Below are positions 12,193 through 24,500 of a stretch of 64,000 nucleotides of DNA, in pieces. A program made the position numbers and the translations under genes. The stretch spans positions 21,740,187-21,804,186 of the forward strand of contig OX578284.1 in the NCBI GenBank assembly GCA_951217055.1. Direction: 5' to 3'. This DNA comes from Gerris lacustris (Eukaryota; Arthropoda; Insecta; Hemiptera; Gerridae). Position 1 is the first letter of the stretch. Each line of letters begins with the position of its first letter. The notes beneath the pieces are model-generated. The model had not been told where the DNA came from. It ran no database searches and saw only the letters and a list, made by a program, of their open reading frames with translations.

Positions 12193-15100
12193 CTAATTAG
12201 ATTTCTTCTTCAATGATTCGGCGGGTGGTGTACGTGGATAAATGGCAATTAGAGAGAGCTGAATCAAACATAGCGAAAAACCAACGACATTTTGCAACTG
12301 AAACAAAAAAGTTATAGATTATTTGTTTAAACAAGGCTGATGTAATGTGGAAATTAAAATTTCAAATAATAAATTTTGACATAATAATTACCTGAACAAA
12401 AATGTTTTCGATAATAAAGCCATAAAGCAACCAAAGAGAAGAAACGAGTGTTCCACTAACAATTAGAGGTAGTGGCAAAGTTGCTGAGCTTTTGGTTCTG
12501 ATAATTTCACCCTGTTAAACAAAAAAGAAAAAATTAATGACCTTAAATAATTAATTTTTTTATTATCTAAACAAGTTTGAAGTACTTTTAAATGCTACAA
12601 ACAAAAGCTGTAAATAGTAAACAATTTAATATGATCTGTTTATTGAAATACAAAAATAGTAGAAAGGTTATGTCCATTGTAAGTGGTGGTCTGTATAAAA
12701 ACATATTATTTTTCTTTTTTTTTTTTCTTTTTAGTCCCGTTCATCATCCTAGGTCATTTCAGGGTGGAGTTATTAAGTGGCCACTATACTCATCTATTCG
12801 ATGAGATCATCAGTATGAAACATGTCTCACTTCTCTGGGATTTGAACATATAGTTATTAAATTAAATAATAAAATTATATTTTTTATTACTGGAAGTTTA
12901 ATAGCACAATAAATATAGTATTTTTACAGTAATTATAATTTATTTAAACAAGTATTTTAATTGACTTAATTAAGAGACCCAGAGAGGCTTGGCCATGTGG
13001 ATTAAATTACTTACCACGTCTGCTCGGCCATCACTGAATCAAGAGCGGTACGAGGTTGTGGGTTCAATCCCTTGCCGTGATGCTCTGATTTATATGGCTC
13101 ACTAATGATCAAATCATACTCGATTTATCGGTACAATGTACAGAGGTATGATGAGTGAACTGGCTGGAACTCTCTACCACGGGATAGTAAAATGGGTCTA
13201 AAAGATGGCCTAATTTCTAGGTTCAACAAGTGGTTTGTCCTACCCATCTAGCCTAAGTAATCGTACACAGTTCCTTCAATCGCTGTACCTTCCTTTCTCT
13301 TTTCAATCAGAAGCAATAGGTACTAGTACTAGGACCATACTACTACTACTACTACTAATTAAGAGAAGCAAATATTTCTTCTGATCAAGTCTAAATAGAA
13401 AATATTTTACTATGATTTTTCTAAGTGTACCCATTCATTTCATAAGTATGTGTAGGTGGATCCTTTTCGGGTAAAATAAATTTGTTTAAAACACTTTAAT
13501 TAGGTTTCGGCAACGTTTCAACCATATACCAGTCATTTTCAAGCCTCGATATTTTCATTTTACATGAATTGTAAGGTTTTAAAATAGTTCGCTTCGTCTT
13601 TATTTCACAAAAGAGTTTTATGTCGTCCTTACTATACATCCATGATTTCGTTTTCAGTAGGTGAAAAGTATAAATACAGGTTTCGTTTTATAAAAACATT
13701 TAAATAAACAAAAAAAACACAAAAAAAAGGAACCTTTCTGGACATCACATATAATAATTTAATTGATTTTAATGTAAAAATAAGTTAAAATTTTAAAAAA
13801 CATTAGAAAACATTGAAAAAAACGACTAGACAGTTTAATGCATGGTAACCTTCCCCGTTCGCAGATGATAACCTGGAGTATGGACGACACAAAACTCTTT
13901 TGTGAAATAAAGACGAAGCGAACTATTTTAAAACCTTACAATTCATGTAAAATGAAAATATCGAGGCTTGAAAATGACCGGTATATGGTTGAAACGTTGC
14001 CGAAACCTAATTAAAGTGTTTTAAACAAATCTATTTTACCCAAAAAGGATCCACCTACACATACTTATGAAAATATTTTAATTTTGTAATGCAAAAAGCT
14101 AATTGTAAAAAAAGCAGAACTTACAAGGGAGAAAAGTGGTGCAGCTACAAGAGTTATCAAGAGCACAGTAACAATAATTCCAAAGTTAAACTCAGCTCTC
14201 TTCGGATTATCTAATTGGGCATAACCTACTAATACTGCAACTACAGCTCCAACTTTGGCACAGGTTGTCAAGAGTTTACTCTGAAATTCACATAAAATAT
14301 CGTCATTATCTACAAAAAAGAAAATAATGATAATTAATAAATTAAAAAACAAACAATTTGTATAAGGCTGACAGGTTTTAAAATTTAGGGTTTTACAACA
14401 TAAAATATTATGAGTTTAAGCTTCCTAGCGATAAACAATTTGTTTTGCTCATTGAACAAAGGTCTGGTATCTTAATCTCTGATGAAGATAATCTTTTAAT
14501 GGATCAATATATCAGGATTTATCAAATGTCCTTTGTAAGATCTAAAATTAAATATTGCACACTATATTTTATTTTATACTATTTTTTTGTTAAATATTAA
14601 AATACATAACTATTAACTTACCTTTTCATCATTGTAATAAAAATAAATGCTGAAATATATTATGTTCAACGCAACACCAAATAAGTTCACAGGAATCATA
14701 GCGGGATCATTCAGTAAAAGCCCATGCTGCAGCATCAAAATGCAACTGAAAACAATTATTCATAATTTAAAAAAGTGTAAAATTTTACATTTAAGCCATA
14801 ATATTAAGTGGAGTTAAAATGAAAAACTTTTTTTAAAATACTTCTGAATTTACTAAATTTAAATATTTTACAAGATAGTAAAATCAATTATACATTTGAA
14901 TATTAGTTTAGAATTTTTAATCAGATTTTATTTGTAATAACATTTCTTAAAGGTGTTGAACTCAGATGAACACATATTATATATATTTATTGATACCTTA
15001 TTGTGGAAAATGAGAAGAGTGTGAGCCTTTAGACTTCCCTAACATCAGCATATGCTTTTTTCCCCCCGCAATTTTAAAATTTGGCTATTTTATGAAGTGA

Positions 15101-17694
15101 ATATGTAGTTTATTTTTTATCTGTCAGCTTTAGATTTATAAAAACTTAAAAGATGCAATAACCATTCTAAAATCATTTACATAAGCAACAAAAGGATTTT
15201 GTAAATTGGTGAAACCACAATGTTTTTTTGGATTAAGAACTGTACTGGAATAAGAATTGTACTTAATTAAGATTTGTACTTGATTAAAATAACTTTGCTA
15301 CCGAGCTTACCGAAGGCAACGAAAGCTATGTGATCGTTCTAAAGAACGACAAATTTTTAGGTGTCCGATTTCAAAAATTCCAAGACAGAAATCCGTTTCA
15401 GACATAAGTGAACATTTTTGGTTCCGTGTCTTTCTGTCGTTCAATTTTTGCGAACCAACATATCTTAAAAACTACAAGTCCGATTTGAACGAGATTTGGA
15501 TAGTAGGTCACAATTAGCTTATTGTTGATCCCATATAAGTTTCAAATTTCTGTGACTTCTGTGCTCCTTTGTTTCTCTTCCACATGCATTTATTTGCACT
15601 TATAGCTTAAAAAGTACTAATCTGATTTGTATGAAACTTTTATAATTTATCGAAGGTAGCCTGCAGATAGCCCTAGATTAATTTGAACCGTCTGCGCTCT
15701 TCAACTTTTGCTAAATTGATACTTTAATTTATGTAAAAAAAAATCCTAACAATTTTGACAGATTATAAAACGGGGGAAACTATTAAACAAATTAGACAAT
15801 AATGGCTTCTAAAAGTATAAAATCAAAAAAGTATGTGATAGGATGCGAGGAAGCTATGTGCCACACCAATTTATTTTTATTTATTTATTTACTTAGGATA
15901 ATATAACAAAAAAATTATACATAGAAATTGTTTGTACATTATATATTGCGATTATTTACTTCAAATTTGTTTAACTGGCCGCAGAAGCAAAAGCTTGAAT
16001 GCGGCTCAGCTATTTAAGACTAATTTACATAAATGTGCTTTTATAGTTTATACAAGTTGGTAGGATTTTTTTAGAGTTTAGTAATATTACTCTTTGAAGA
16101 TTATATAATTGGATTATATAATTGGCAGTCTATTTTAAACAATTAGCAGATTATCACATATTTAAAAAATGCTACTTATAAATTAATCTGGAGTGGTAAC
16201 TGTTTATACCACTCAACAGAATTAACTTTTTTTATTATATAATACATATTTTTAAAAAAGTCTCAACGTTGAAATTTTACAACTAGAAGCATATTTTTAA
16301 AATAGATGTAAAAAAAATATAAGCTTTATAATAAGGTACAACTTACATTCCCATGCCACCAACGAATGGAGTGGAATCTACGTTTACTGTACTCTTCTTT
16401 TTGTAAATATCGTAGCACATGACTCTGAAACATTTTATAAAATTGTTATATTAATAACTTTTCATTAAGTTCTTTTTTTTATATCAAAATTATTAACTTT
16501 TCTAAATAATATTCAAAAGCAAACATGAAGTTCAATTTGAAAAACGATGGTAAATCCACCCATTTTGATTTTTAGTTTTGACTGATCCTTGGTATCCTCA
16601 AAATTTAATTAGATGACAGTTGGGATTTCTTAAAGCATATTGTTAGTGATAATGATTGGGCCAGATCTTTAATCCTCTCAACTCAGATGTTATAGGAATA
16701 TCACCTAAGCTGTATGGCGAATTCGAAGAATATCTAAATTTTAATTAATTAAATTACGTTACTTAGTTATTAATGTTACATACTAATTAAATGTGTACAA
16801 GATTATAATCCTTAGACACATTCCATTTTGAAAGGAAAAGGTAAGGAAGGTTCCCTTATTACCTTGAACCCTTACAATTTGTGCGTTACAAGTTGTGGTT
16901 CTTGAGAGCATGGGAAAATCAAAACATTGGGATAAAGAACCAATGAGAGGTCACGATTTTGAATTTTAGAAAGACGGGCCAACTAGGCAAACAAATATGC
17001 CACTGGCCCCACACGCCTAGTGGCTTTATTTATTTTTCTCATATAGGTTGGAAAATCTGAGTGTCAAAAGTTACCATTTGTAACACACAAACTAAAGCAA
17101 AAATCAACTATTGATGCGATATCTGGTGAAGGCGGGAAGGTGTTGTTAAAATAGTGATAACACGCTCCATCTGACAAGTAATGTCACAGAAAAAAATCCT
17201 CTTGCCCTGGAATTGAGCTGGGGTAAGTGTACATGATACATACCTGATGTCTAATGTAAGGGAGTCTCCCCTTTATCTTTTACCCCGTCACTATGAAGCA
17301 AAATTGGCTGGTGCTCCTATACTAATGCAGTAAGCAATATTTACACAAAATTACACTGATTGATTTACACATTTAAAGTTTCTAAGGAAAAGAAAGTGAT
17401 GTACTAAAATTGAGAATAAAGAGCTTTCTACAAAGAATACTTCAGTCAAAAGAGTACAATGCTCAAGCCATTTTTATATAAAAAGAAATAACAAAGAAAA
17501 AAACACTAAAATAGAAAGGGAGCAAATGGTAGATCAGTATAAAAAATTGAAATAAAAGCGCGCAACTTAACAATAAAAAGAAGAACGTATAAATAAAATA
17601 ATATATTAATAACTTACGCTGGGGCAAGACATTGTGCCATAGTACTGATGCCGGCAGCCGTTCCGACAATTTCCTGGTATTCTTTGAAAGGCAT
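12193..17694 (-). CDS. SWEET-family sugar transporter, complete, six exons (copy A)
   Basis: Minus-strand coding exons in transcript order are 17618-17694, 16347-16424, 14622-14745, 14125-14280, 12392-12511 and 12193-12297. All are bounded by GT-AG junctions and the frame is continuous, giving 219 residues, the normal SWEET length. SWEETs are seven-helix membrane uniporters with two triple-helix MtN3 repeats, moving sugars down their gradient at the plasma membrane or Golgi. Visible signatures are MPFKEYQEIVGTAAG at the N-terminus, KKKSTVNVDSTPFVGGMG (residues 34-51), the first-repeat pocket Asn72 and TKSSATLPLPLI in the second repeat. The second-repeat Pro-Asn pair reads Gln-Asn (187-188), so the usual Pro is lost while the Asn is kept. 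It lies head to head with a paralogue that shares its intron positions. Introns carry a SINE (12978-13355) and a foldback element (13438-14073). Confidence 0.92.
12978..13355 (+). mobile_element. tRNA-derived SINE with 11-bp target-site duplication
   Basis: TAATTAAGAGA occurs on both sides (12967-12977 and 13356-13366), a perfect target-site duplication. The head contains an A-box-like GGCTTGGCCATGTGG and a good B-box, GGTTCAATCCC (about 13060-13070), as in tRNA-derived Pol III promoters. The body contains GCTGGAACTCT and TAGGTTCAACAAGTGGTTTGTCCT, which recur in the copy at 42425-42805. The 3' end is a TAC/ACT microsatellite. It lies within the last long intron of SWEET copy A, antisense to that gene. 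Confidence 0.85.
13438..14073. repeat. Foldback element with about 190-bp inverted arms
   Basis: Arms 13438-13632 and 13876-14073 are reverse complements at high identity, including shared words AAGTATGTGTAGGTGGATCC and CAAAAGAGTTTT. They enclose an AT-rich spacer of about 240 bases. Each arm contains a small stem-loop CTTGAAAATG-ACC-loop-GGT-TGAAACG (+ strand, about 13967-13995). It lies in the intron between exons 4 and 5 of SWEET copy A, ending about 50 bases from the exon 4 donor. No coding capacity. Confidence 0.85.
15300..15720. repeat. Possible interspersed repeat of the AGAC-associated kind
   Basis: Sequence style and phrases such as AACTACAAGTCCGATTTGAACGAG and GATAGTAGGTCACAATTAGC resemble repeat segments near 51000-51430 and 63640-64000. 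These share a pattern of translated-looking but frame-broken text without long open frames. Boundaries are uncertain. It lies in an intron of SWEET copy A. Confidence 0.35.
16843..17273. mobile_element. MITE-like element with nested insertion
   Basis: Ends read AAGGAAGGTTCCCTTATTACC on the left and TGTAAGGGAGTCTCCCCTT on the right, an imperfect inverted pair. Internal words (CAACTATTGATG, GTTGTTAAAATAGTG, GAGCTGGGGTAAGTGT) align with a shorter copy at 37715-37901. The segment at about 16880-17090 is absent from that copy. It contains GGGAAAATCAAAACATTGGG, similar to the repeat at 27848-27975, so one repeat seems to have inserted into another. It lies in an intron of SWEET copy A. Confidence 0.5.
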
Positions 17695-18547
17695 TGTAAT
17701 TGTAATAAAAACTATATAACAATTCGATCCAAATAAATAGGTATTAAACAAAAATTGAGGTAGGTAAACGAGAAATTTTACAGTTAAATCAGAAGTCGTT
17801 CGACAGTGGGGTAATAAAAACCTTCTGAACGTTAAATAAAATAGGATGAGGCATTAAAGTATTATCTAATCACTGAAAAAATATAATATGCAAGTGATAT
17901 AGATATGAAATCTACAAGACAACAAATACTAAAAGTCTGACTACACCCGGTCCAGCAGACAACAATTCACTTCAAATTTAAGGACAAGGTCAATTCAAAT
18001 TCTGCGCTACAATTCAAGGACAAAATCTGGAGATTAGAAACAGAACCAGTTTATACTCAAGGACAATCAAAAAAAGAACTACATTGTGTAAAACCAATAT
18101 TTTATATAATTATAAACTTAAAATAAGTTAATTTAAATTTTTATTGTAGAAAAATAAACTTAGCAGTTATATTTACATATTTTCTTCAGTTTAACGATAA
18201 TACGAGTATCTATGCAGAGAGTTACGTAAAGATATTAAATTATACGTGTACGTATCATTAATAAAAAATACGCATGCGCACATAAATATTTTTGGGCCTA
18301 CTTCATTTCGTCACAGTGGCTACCGTTGACGTAAACTTTTTATGTCAAAAAGCCTACACTTTCTTTCAACTTTCAACACAACTTGATAAACAATCACACG
18401 TCCTGTGATATGTGGCCGTTTGACAACTCATAATTAAATGTTATTCTAAAATGGCACCGGGTGTATTTATCGTTTTAATGAGATCATTTTCCATTTGAAA
18501 GTTTGGTTTAGATCTAGCTGTAAAATAATAATAATTAATTTGTTAAG
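17695..18547. promoter_or_regulatory. Shared upstream region of the divergent SWEET pair
   Basis: These 853 bases separate the two SWEET start codons, which point away from each other, so both promoters and both 5' UTRs must lie here unless there are upstream non-coding exons. The sequence is AT-rich without a clear TATA box at a convincing distance. No repeat element was recognised in it. Co-regulation of the two genes is possible but is inference only. Confidence 0.5.
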
Positions 18548-21500
18548 ATGCCTTTAGAAGAGTATAAAGCTGAGATTGCAATAGCTACTACAATCTGCAC
18601 CATACTTCAGTATTTGTCTGGAGTGTAAGTTTATGCTATATTTGTTTATTTCACAATTTCTTTTAAGCCAACTTTAAATCACTGCTTGAAGTATTGCTTG
18701 TTTTAGAGTAGCTTCTATTAAAAGGACAAGAAAGTCTGTATTTAATGATTGCAGGGTTTAAGTTTTTTTTGAAAAATTAAATTCAAAAGTGTATTTTTTA
18801 TTCGAAAATGTCAATCTATGTGATTTAACTATTATAATTTGGCCTATTTTAAGCTACATTACCTTCACTTTTGAATATACGCATAAGTTATTTGAATACT
18901 TGTTTTTTTTTTCTCTTAATTATCTTAATCACTAATCAGTTACTTACAAGTAAGTCGCAGTTTGATAACACACAAAAACAAAGCAATTGGTTAAGTCGCA
19001 CTTATATAACGCCCCTCCTACTTCTTATTTACTTATTTTTTAAAAATTAGAAACTGTTCCTTTTTACTTCTTGAAAAAATTTAGATCTGGTACATAGTTT
19101 TTGTTTTTTTAAATAGGTATATGAAATGTCATGCTCTTATGGGGAATGTTAGAATATATTGGTTGTACCGGTGTGGGGAATCTACATGGAAAACACTCCG
19201 AAATGTATCCACAAACTCTCTTAAAATGCAATTAAAATAAAAAATTGTACAAATATTACAACATTTAGTCCTAAGTACTTTGGGGAAAAGAATATAAGGT
19301 AAATTCGGATTGTACGTGACACCATTTTGAGGTTAAGTGATAAAATCCCACATATTAAATTAAAAACCTTAATTTTGTGTACCCTTGAATTTTCAATTGC
19401 CTCTTGGCGGTGCTCTGCTCATTTCCTGAAGGAAAACAACCCTCCTGTATATAAACCAGGTAGAGGTCCAACTCGAAGAAATTTCGATGGCACGTACAAT
19501 CCGAATTAGCCAAATATAAATTTATATTCAGAAAAGTGATAATTTCTCTTAATCTAATTAACTATTAAGAAAATGGGATGTATACACTTCTATATAAAGA
19601 AAGGTTATGCTCCTTATTTCCAAAAGCATGAGCATAAGTGGATATTTCATGTATTTAAAAGTGAAAGAAATAAAAAATTGTCCATCATTAATGTTTAAAA
19701 TTAAAAAAGGAACGAAGTAAATCGGACATTCAGAAATAGGTGATACTTTAAATGCATATTTACTAATGATTTAATTAAATAATAAAAAAATAAATAAATA
19801 ACTATGGTTAAATAATAATTTGTATCCGTAAGATATGTTATCAAATGGACTGGGCTATTATTTAAAAAATGGTAACCAAGTCCTCAACATACTGTTTTAA
19901 GTAGATTTCACTTTATGGTTCAAATATTTAAAAAGGTGATGCCCTGTCGCCTTTATAGTAAATTAGAGAAATGTATATTATAATTTATTAACAAGAGTAA
20001 TTCTGTCCCTTGTGTTGCGGCTTGGTAACTGTATTCTAAATCTGTTCAATGCTCAGTTAAGAACAGTTTTGCTTACTTAGTCAATTCCTCATATCCATAG
20101 TGTGTAGTGGATGATCAAAAGTTTTCCCATGCCTTCCTGTTCTAAGCAAGTATTTAGGCTATTTAGGTTATTTAGTATTTTTTAAAATGGCATTCCTCTT
20201 TCATTCAAGATGGATTTAATGTTGTCCATCAATGGTCCCCTTCTTGGCCTGGTAATGTGGGAATGGATCACTTAAATCATTTGTGAATTTAGAGTGTCAC
20301 AAGGCAATTATCTTGCTACATTAGTGGAGATCTACCCTAATCTCATCTGCAGATTTGGGTCTAGAACCCAGCACTCCGTCGATTTTAATGCACCCTCACT
20401 AATGTTATAACCCAAATAGTCTACTCTTTTTGCTCTTAAACCCATTGCCATCGAAAACTATACCCCCCTCCCCATCTCCCTTGACCTATGGCTAAGGCTA
20501 AGCACGTATTAAACCTACTAGGTATTACATTTTTTCGAAGCATCCTTTTTTTGCTCATCAACTCACCAGCATAATATATGCTCCCTCGGTGATTGTCTTT
20601 GTTGGTTGCTGACCCCTGGACCAGATGATGAGACGATTGGTGGAAGTGCGGCTCAGGCAAGATGTGGCATAATCCCCTCAGAAAGGGCAGTCAAAAGATA
20701 TAATCCAAACCATAAGCCTTATATAATAAGCCTCAGTAAAAAAAACTGTACTGAAAGGGCGGTGTGCAGGAGGCACCCTTATTCAAAATGAGTCAAGAGG
20801 TGAGGAAGAAGTGTGGAAGAAAGGTTGAGGAAAGAGAGCCAGTGCCATTTCCCCATAGGTTTACACAGAAGAGGTATAGAAACATTGCATTTCACACCTC
20901 GCCTGCGCCTTGCCTTCACCAGTTGTCTCCTCTGTGCACATGGGGCTTAAATGTGAAGGGACCATCTAGTTTTCTCTATTTCAGAATTAGTTATTCAACT
21001 AATTTTGATGGCATATAAAAGCATTTTATGAAGAAATAATTACTTAACCTTTGGAGTATGGAAAAGTTGATAAAGTTCTGAATCAGAAATTGATAAATTT
21101 ACTGTTCAAAAAACGACAATAGCTAACATTTATATACAAACTGGAGTTAACCACTTTAATCGATTATTATCAGATAACTGACTATTTACAAACTTAAAAT
21201 ATTTATTATATACAAAATAATTTAAGAGGAGTAAGATTGGAAGGGTATTGTAGTGATTTTTGGGTTCAACAATTTGTGGTAGCAAAGAGTTGTTGAAAGA
21301 AATACATTATTTATGGCACCACTGGTCAATTGTTGCTATCATTAAATAATTCTGGTAACAATAATTAGGTTTTTTTGTAATATCAAAATGTAAATTAAAT
21401 AAGTATGCTTATTATTATTATGCCTTTTGAATTATTGGTTAATTTATTAGTTACCTTTCAAACATTATAAATAGATAATGTATCACTGACACCTGACACT

Positions 21501-24500
21501 ATGGAATATTTGAGCTATGACTCTCCTAGATGCACTGTCTTGTCGAAAGAAAATGTAATTTAATTCCGTATGAAAAATCGAATATACCTTTTTATGTTAC
21601 AGCTTGGTGTGTACTAAGTTCATCAAGAGAGGATCTTCTAATGATGTTTCACCTCTTCCTTTCTTATGCGGTGCTATCTCGTAAGTATTATTAATCTTAT
21701 TTGACATTATAATTTCATACAATTTTAAGATTTGAAATACTTTTAAAAAAAGCTATTATTTTTTACTGCTCAGCCACTGTTGAGGTAGTAGCTCATTGAT
21801 ATCATCTGCGCTAGGAAATATGGAGGTAACAGGTTCGATACATGTCTCCAATGAGGGTGAACACCTGTTGTTCATCCAGTATTGCCCTATAAATTTTACT
21901 GCTCAGCCACTGTTGAGGTAGTAGCTCATTGATATCATCTGCGCTAGGAAATATGGAGGTAACAGGTTCGATACATGTCTCCAATGAGGGTGAACACCTG
22001 TTGTTCATCCAGTATTGCCCTATAAATGGTTAGCTGGTTAAGTGAAGTGGCGTCTATCTAGTTATGTATGTAAATTATAAGGCTTATTCTGCTGATGGGA
22101 CACTAACCCCATATCATATATAGTTGTTTAAGCCCTTTGGTAGGCCTAGCCCTTCACAGGTTATTGCGAAACGGGATTAGTATTCACTTTATTGTATTAA
22201 TATGTTTTATTTTTCTGTATTTCTGTTTCATATTAAACTGTATAATGAGTTTTTGTCAATAATATCTGAATTTTAGGAGTTCTCTATGGGTATCTTATGG
22301 CTACTTGAAAGGAGATCCAGTTATATTAATTGTCAACGGTACTGGTTTAGCTCTTATGAACAGCTATGTCATCTTTTATGTTCTTTATTCGACTAAAAAG
22401 GTAGCTTTTCATTTGATTTTTTTTTTTTTGTCAAATTTATTTTCTCTTTTCCAGTATGATTCTTAGAGTAAAAATTATTTACCTGAATTGGGGAAAGCAA
22501 AATAGATAGGGTTTAAAAATTTAAAAAGTATTTATTCTTTCTTGTTAGGGATTCTTTTTGTTTCCGGTGATCACTATAGGCCTTTTGCCTATGTACTATC
22601 GTTAATCAGTACCTGACGAATATAAAACTTAAGAATTATTTTTAAAACTATAAGTACTTTATTCTTTTGAATGATGTTTCAAGACTACTTAAAATGTCAC
22701 TTAAGTTCTATGTTTTTCTCCATATAATGGCATTTTACAGAAGAGCCTGATCTTCAGATCTAGCTAATATTTTAGGTAATCTCTTTTTAGACTAGTAACT
22801 TACTAACTTGCAGTAAGAATCCTAGTATTGATTGTGGTCAGTAATAAATAAATAAAAAAATCAAAGAAATGTAGTCTAAAGGTTTTCCTATATGTGACTC
22901 CAATGATAGACGCTCAAAGGATTCCTCCCAAACAGACAAGAGGAGGTTCTTCTAAATTTACCGTTTCATGTTTTCCTACCGGAGGGACTCTAGTAATCAT
23001 CACTAAAGTCAATAGCTGAGCGATTCCAGCCGCCTGCTCCTGGAGCATTCATAATCACAGTCGCTAGCGTTCCTTCTTGAGTTGCACATTATATTTATTC
23101 TGTGAATATGTCTTCTCAGACTTCTAAGCCGTTTTTTGTCATTTTATAACTTATGTTCTACTGACAAACAAACAGGGTGCATATTTTGTTGAATGTATGA
23201 AGCTTGCTTTCGCCCGCTTCAATTAAATTAAGTTTTTAAAGTTTTATGATTTCTTATCATTACTATTAATTATGGATAATCCCATATGATTTTTTTAAAC
23301 ATATTAGACATTAGGTACTAAGAAGTAGTAAAAGTTTGGATCACTAGTTTTCAGTTACTATTCTTAATTTTGGGTTGTTTACCCAGGTTTTTGTGGATAT
23401 TATTGGACAGCATTATTTTGTTCCATATTAACAAATTGATGTTTTTTTTTTTTTTTAGAATGTTGTATTAAAGAAGATTGCTCTAGTTGCAGTGTTTCTG
23501 TTTATCATTCAAATATATTGTAGAACAGAAAAGGATGTTGAAACGGTAAAGAATAATCTTGGTTATTTGGGAAGTTGCATGTCGCTTATTTTTCTTGCTG
23601 CTCCTCTCAGTAATCTGGTAAGTGTACATGTTTATTTCTGTTATACAAGTGTGAAACATTAAATATTAGAAATACACTTATTTCTTAAGGGAAAATGTCC
23701 TTATAATTATAAGAAATATTTCTTATTTCATCTGTGTGGGGTCATCAGTCTCACCTGAAATAAAACGGATGAGGTTACTAATCCTAGAGATGTAAGACAA
23801 ATTTAACACTGATGATCACATTGAGTAATAAAAACTTATACTCAGTAATAAAATTAATACTTAAAGTATATAATTTATGGTAGATTCATAAAACTATTCT
23901 AAATGAGTTACAAGACTTGATAGCACTTTTAGGTTTCTGTACGAAGTACAAAAAGAAACCTTATATAACGGCTTTGTCTGTCTGTCCGTTGCTTGTTTCA
24001 ATTCATAAACTACTATAGCTAGGAACATGAAATACAGGTGCATCTCGGCATTTGAGACAACTGGACACATTTTGGAGTTTTCACACTTAATATTTCCAAG
24101 ATGGCGGCTTATATGGTGCTTTTAGTCACCATGACATGTTATATATCAATTTAAAGGTCTTGAAGTGCAGAAAAAGATTATGCAATTTTTAAAATTTTAC
24201 ACTTAAAAAGTTTCAAGATGGCGGCCAATATGGCAGATGACTAAACATGGTTTTAGTTACCATAAAATGTTATACATCTTGGTAAAGGTCTTGAAGAGTA
24301 GAAATGTAATTATATCACACTTAATAATTTGAACTTTAATTTACAGAAACCGGTGATTATCGCCCCACGTACTTATGTAAATCCCGCCTTACTTGTTTTA
24401 CTTTAGCACCCCCCTTGATTCTAAACAATATTCTGCCCTACTAAAGTCTCAAAGGTTTGTGTGTTTGTCTCCTCAAGACATTGAGACTCCTGGGGCAGTT

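Noticed and set aside
20606..21018. Short frames in the GC-richer stretch of SWEET-B intron 1
   Set aside because: No splice-bounded conservation or known domain; more consistent with retroelement debris.
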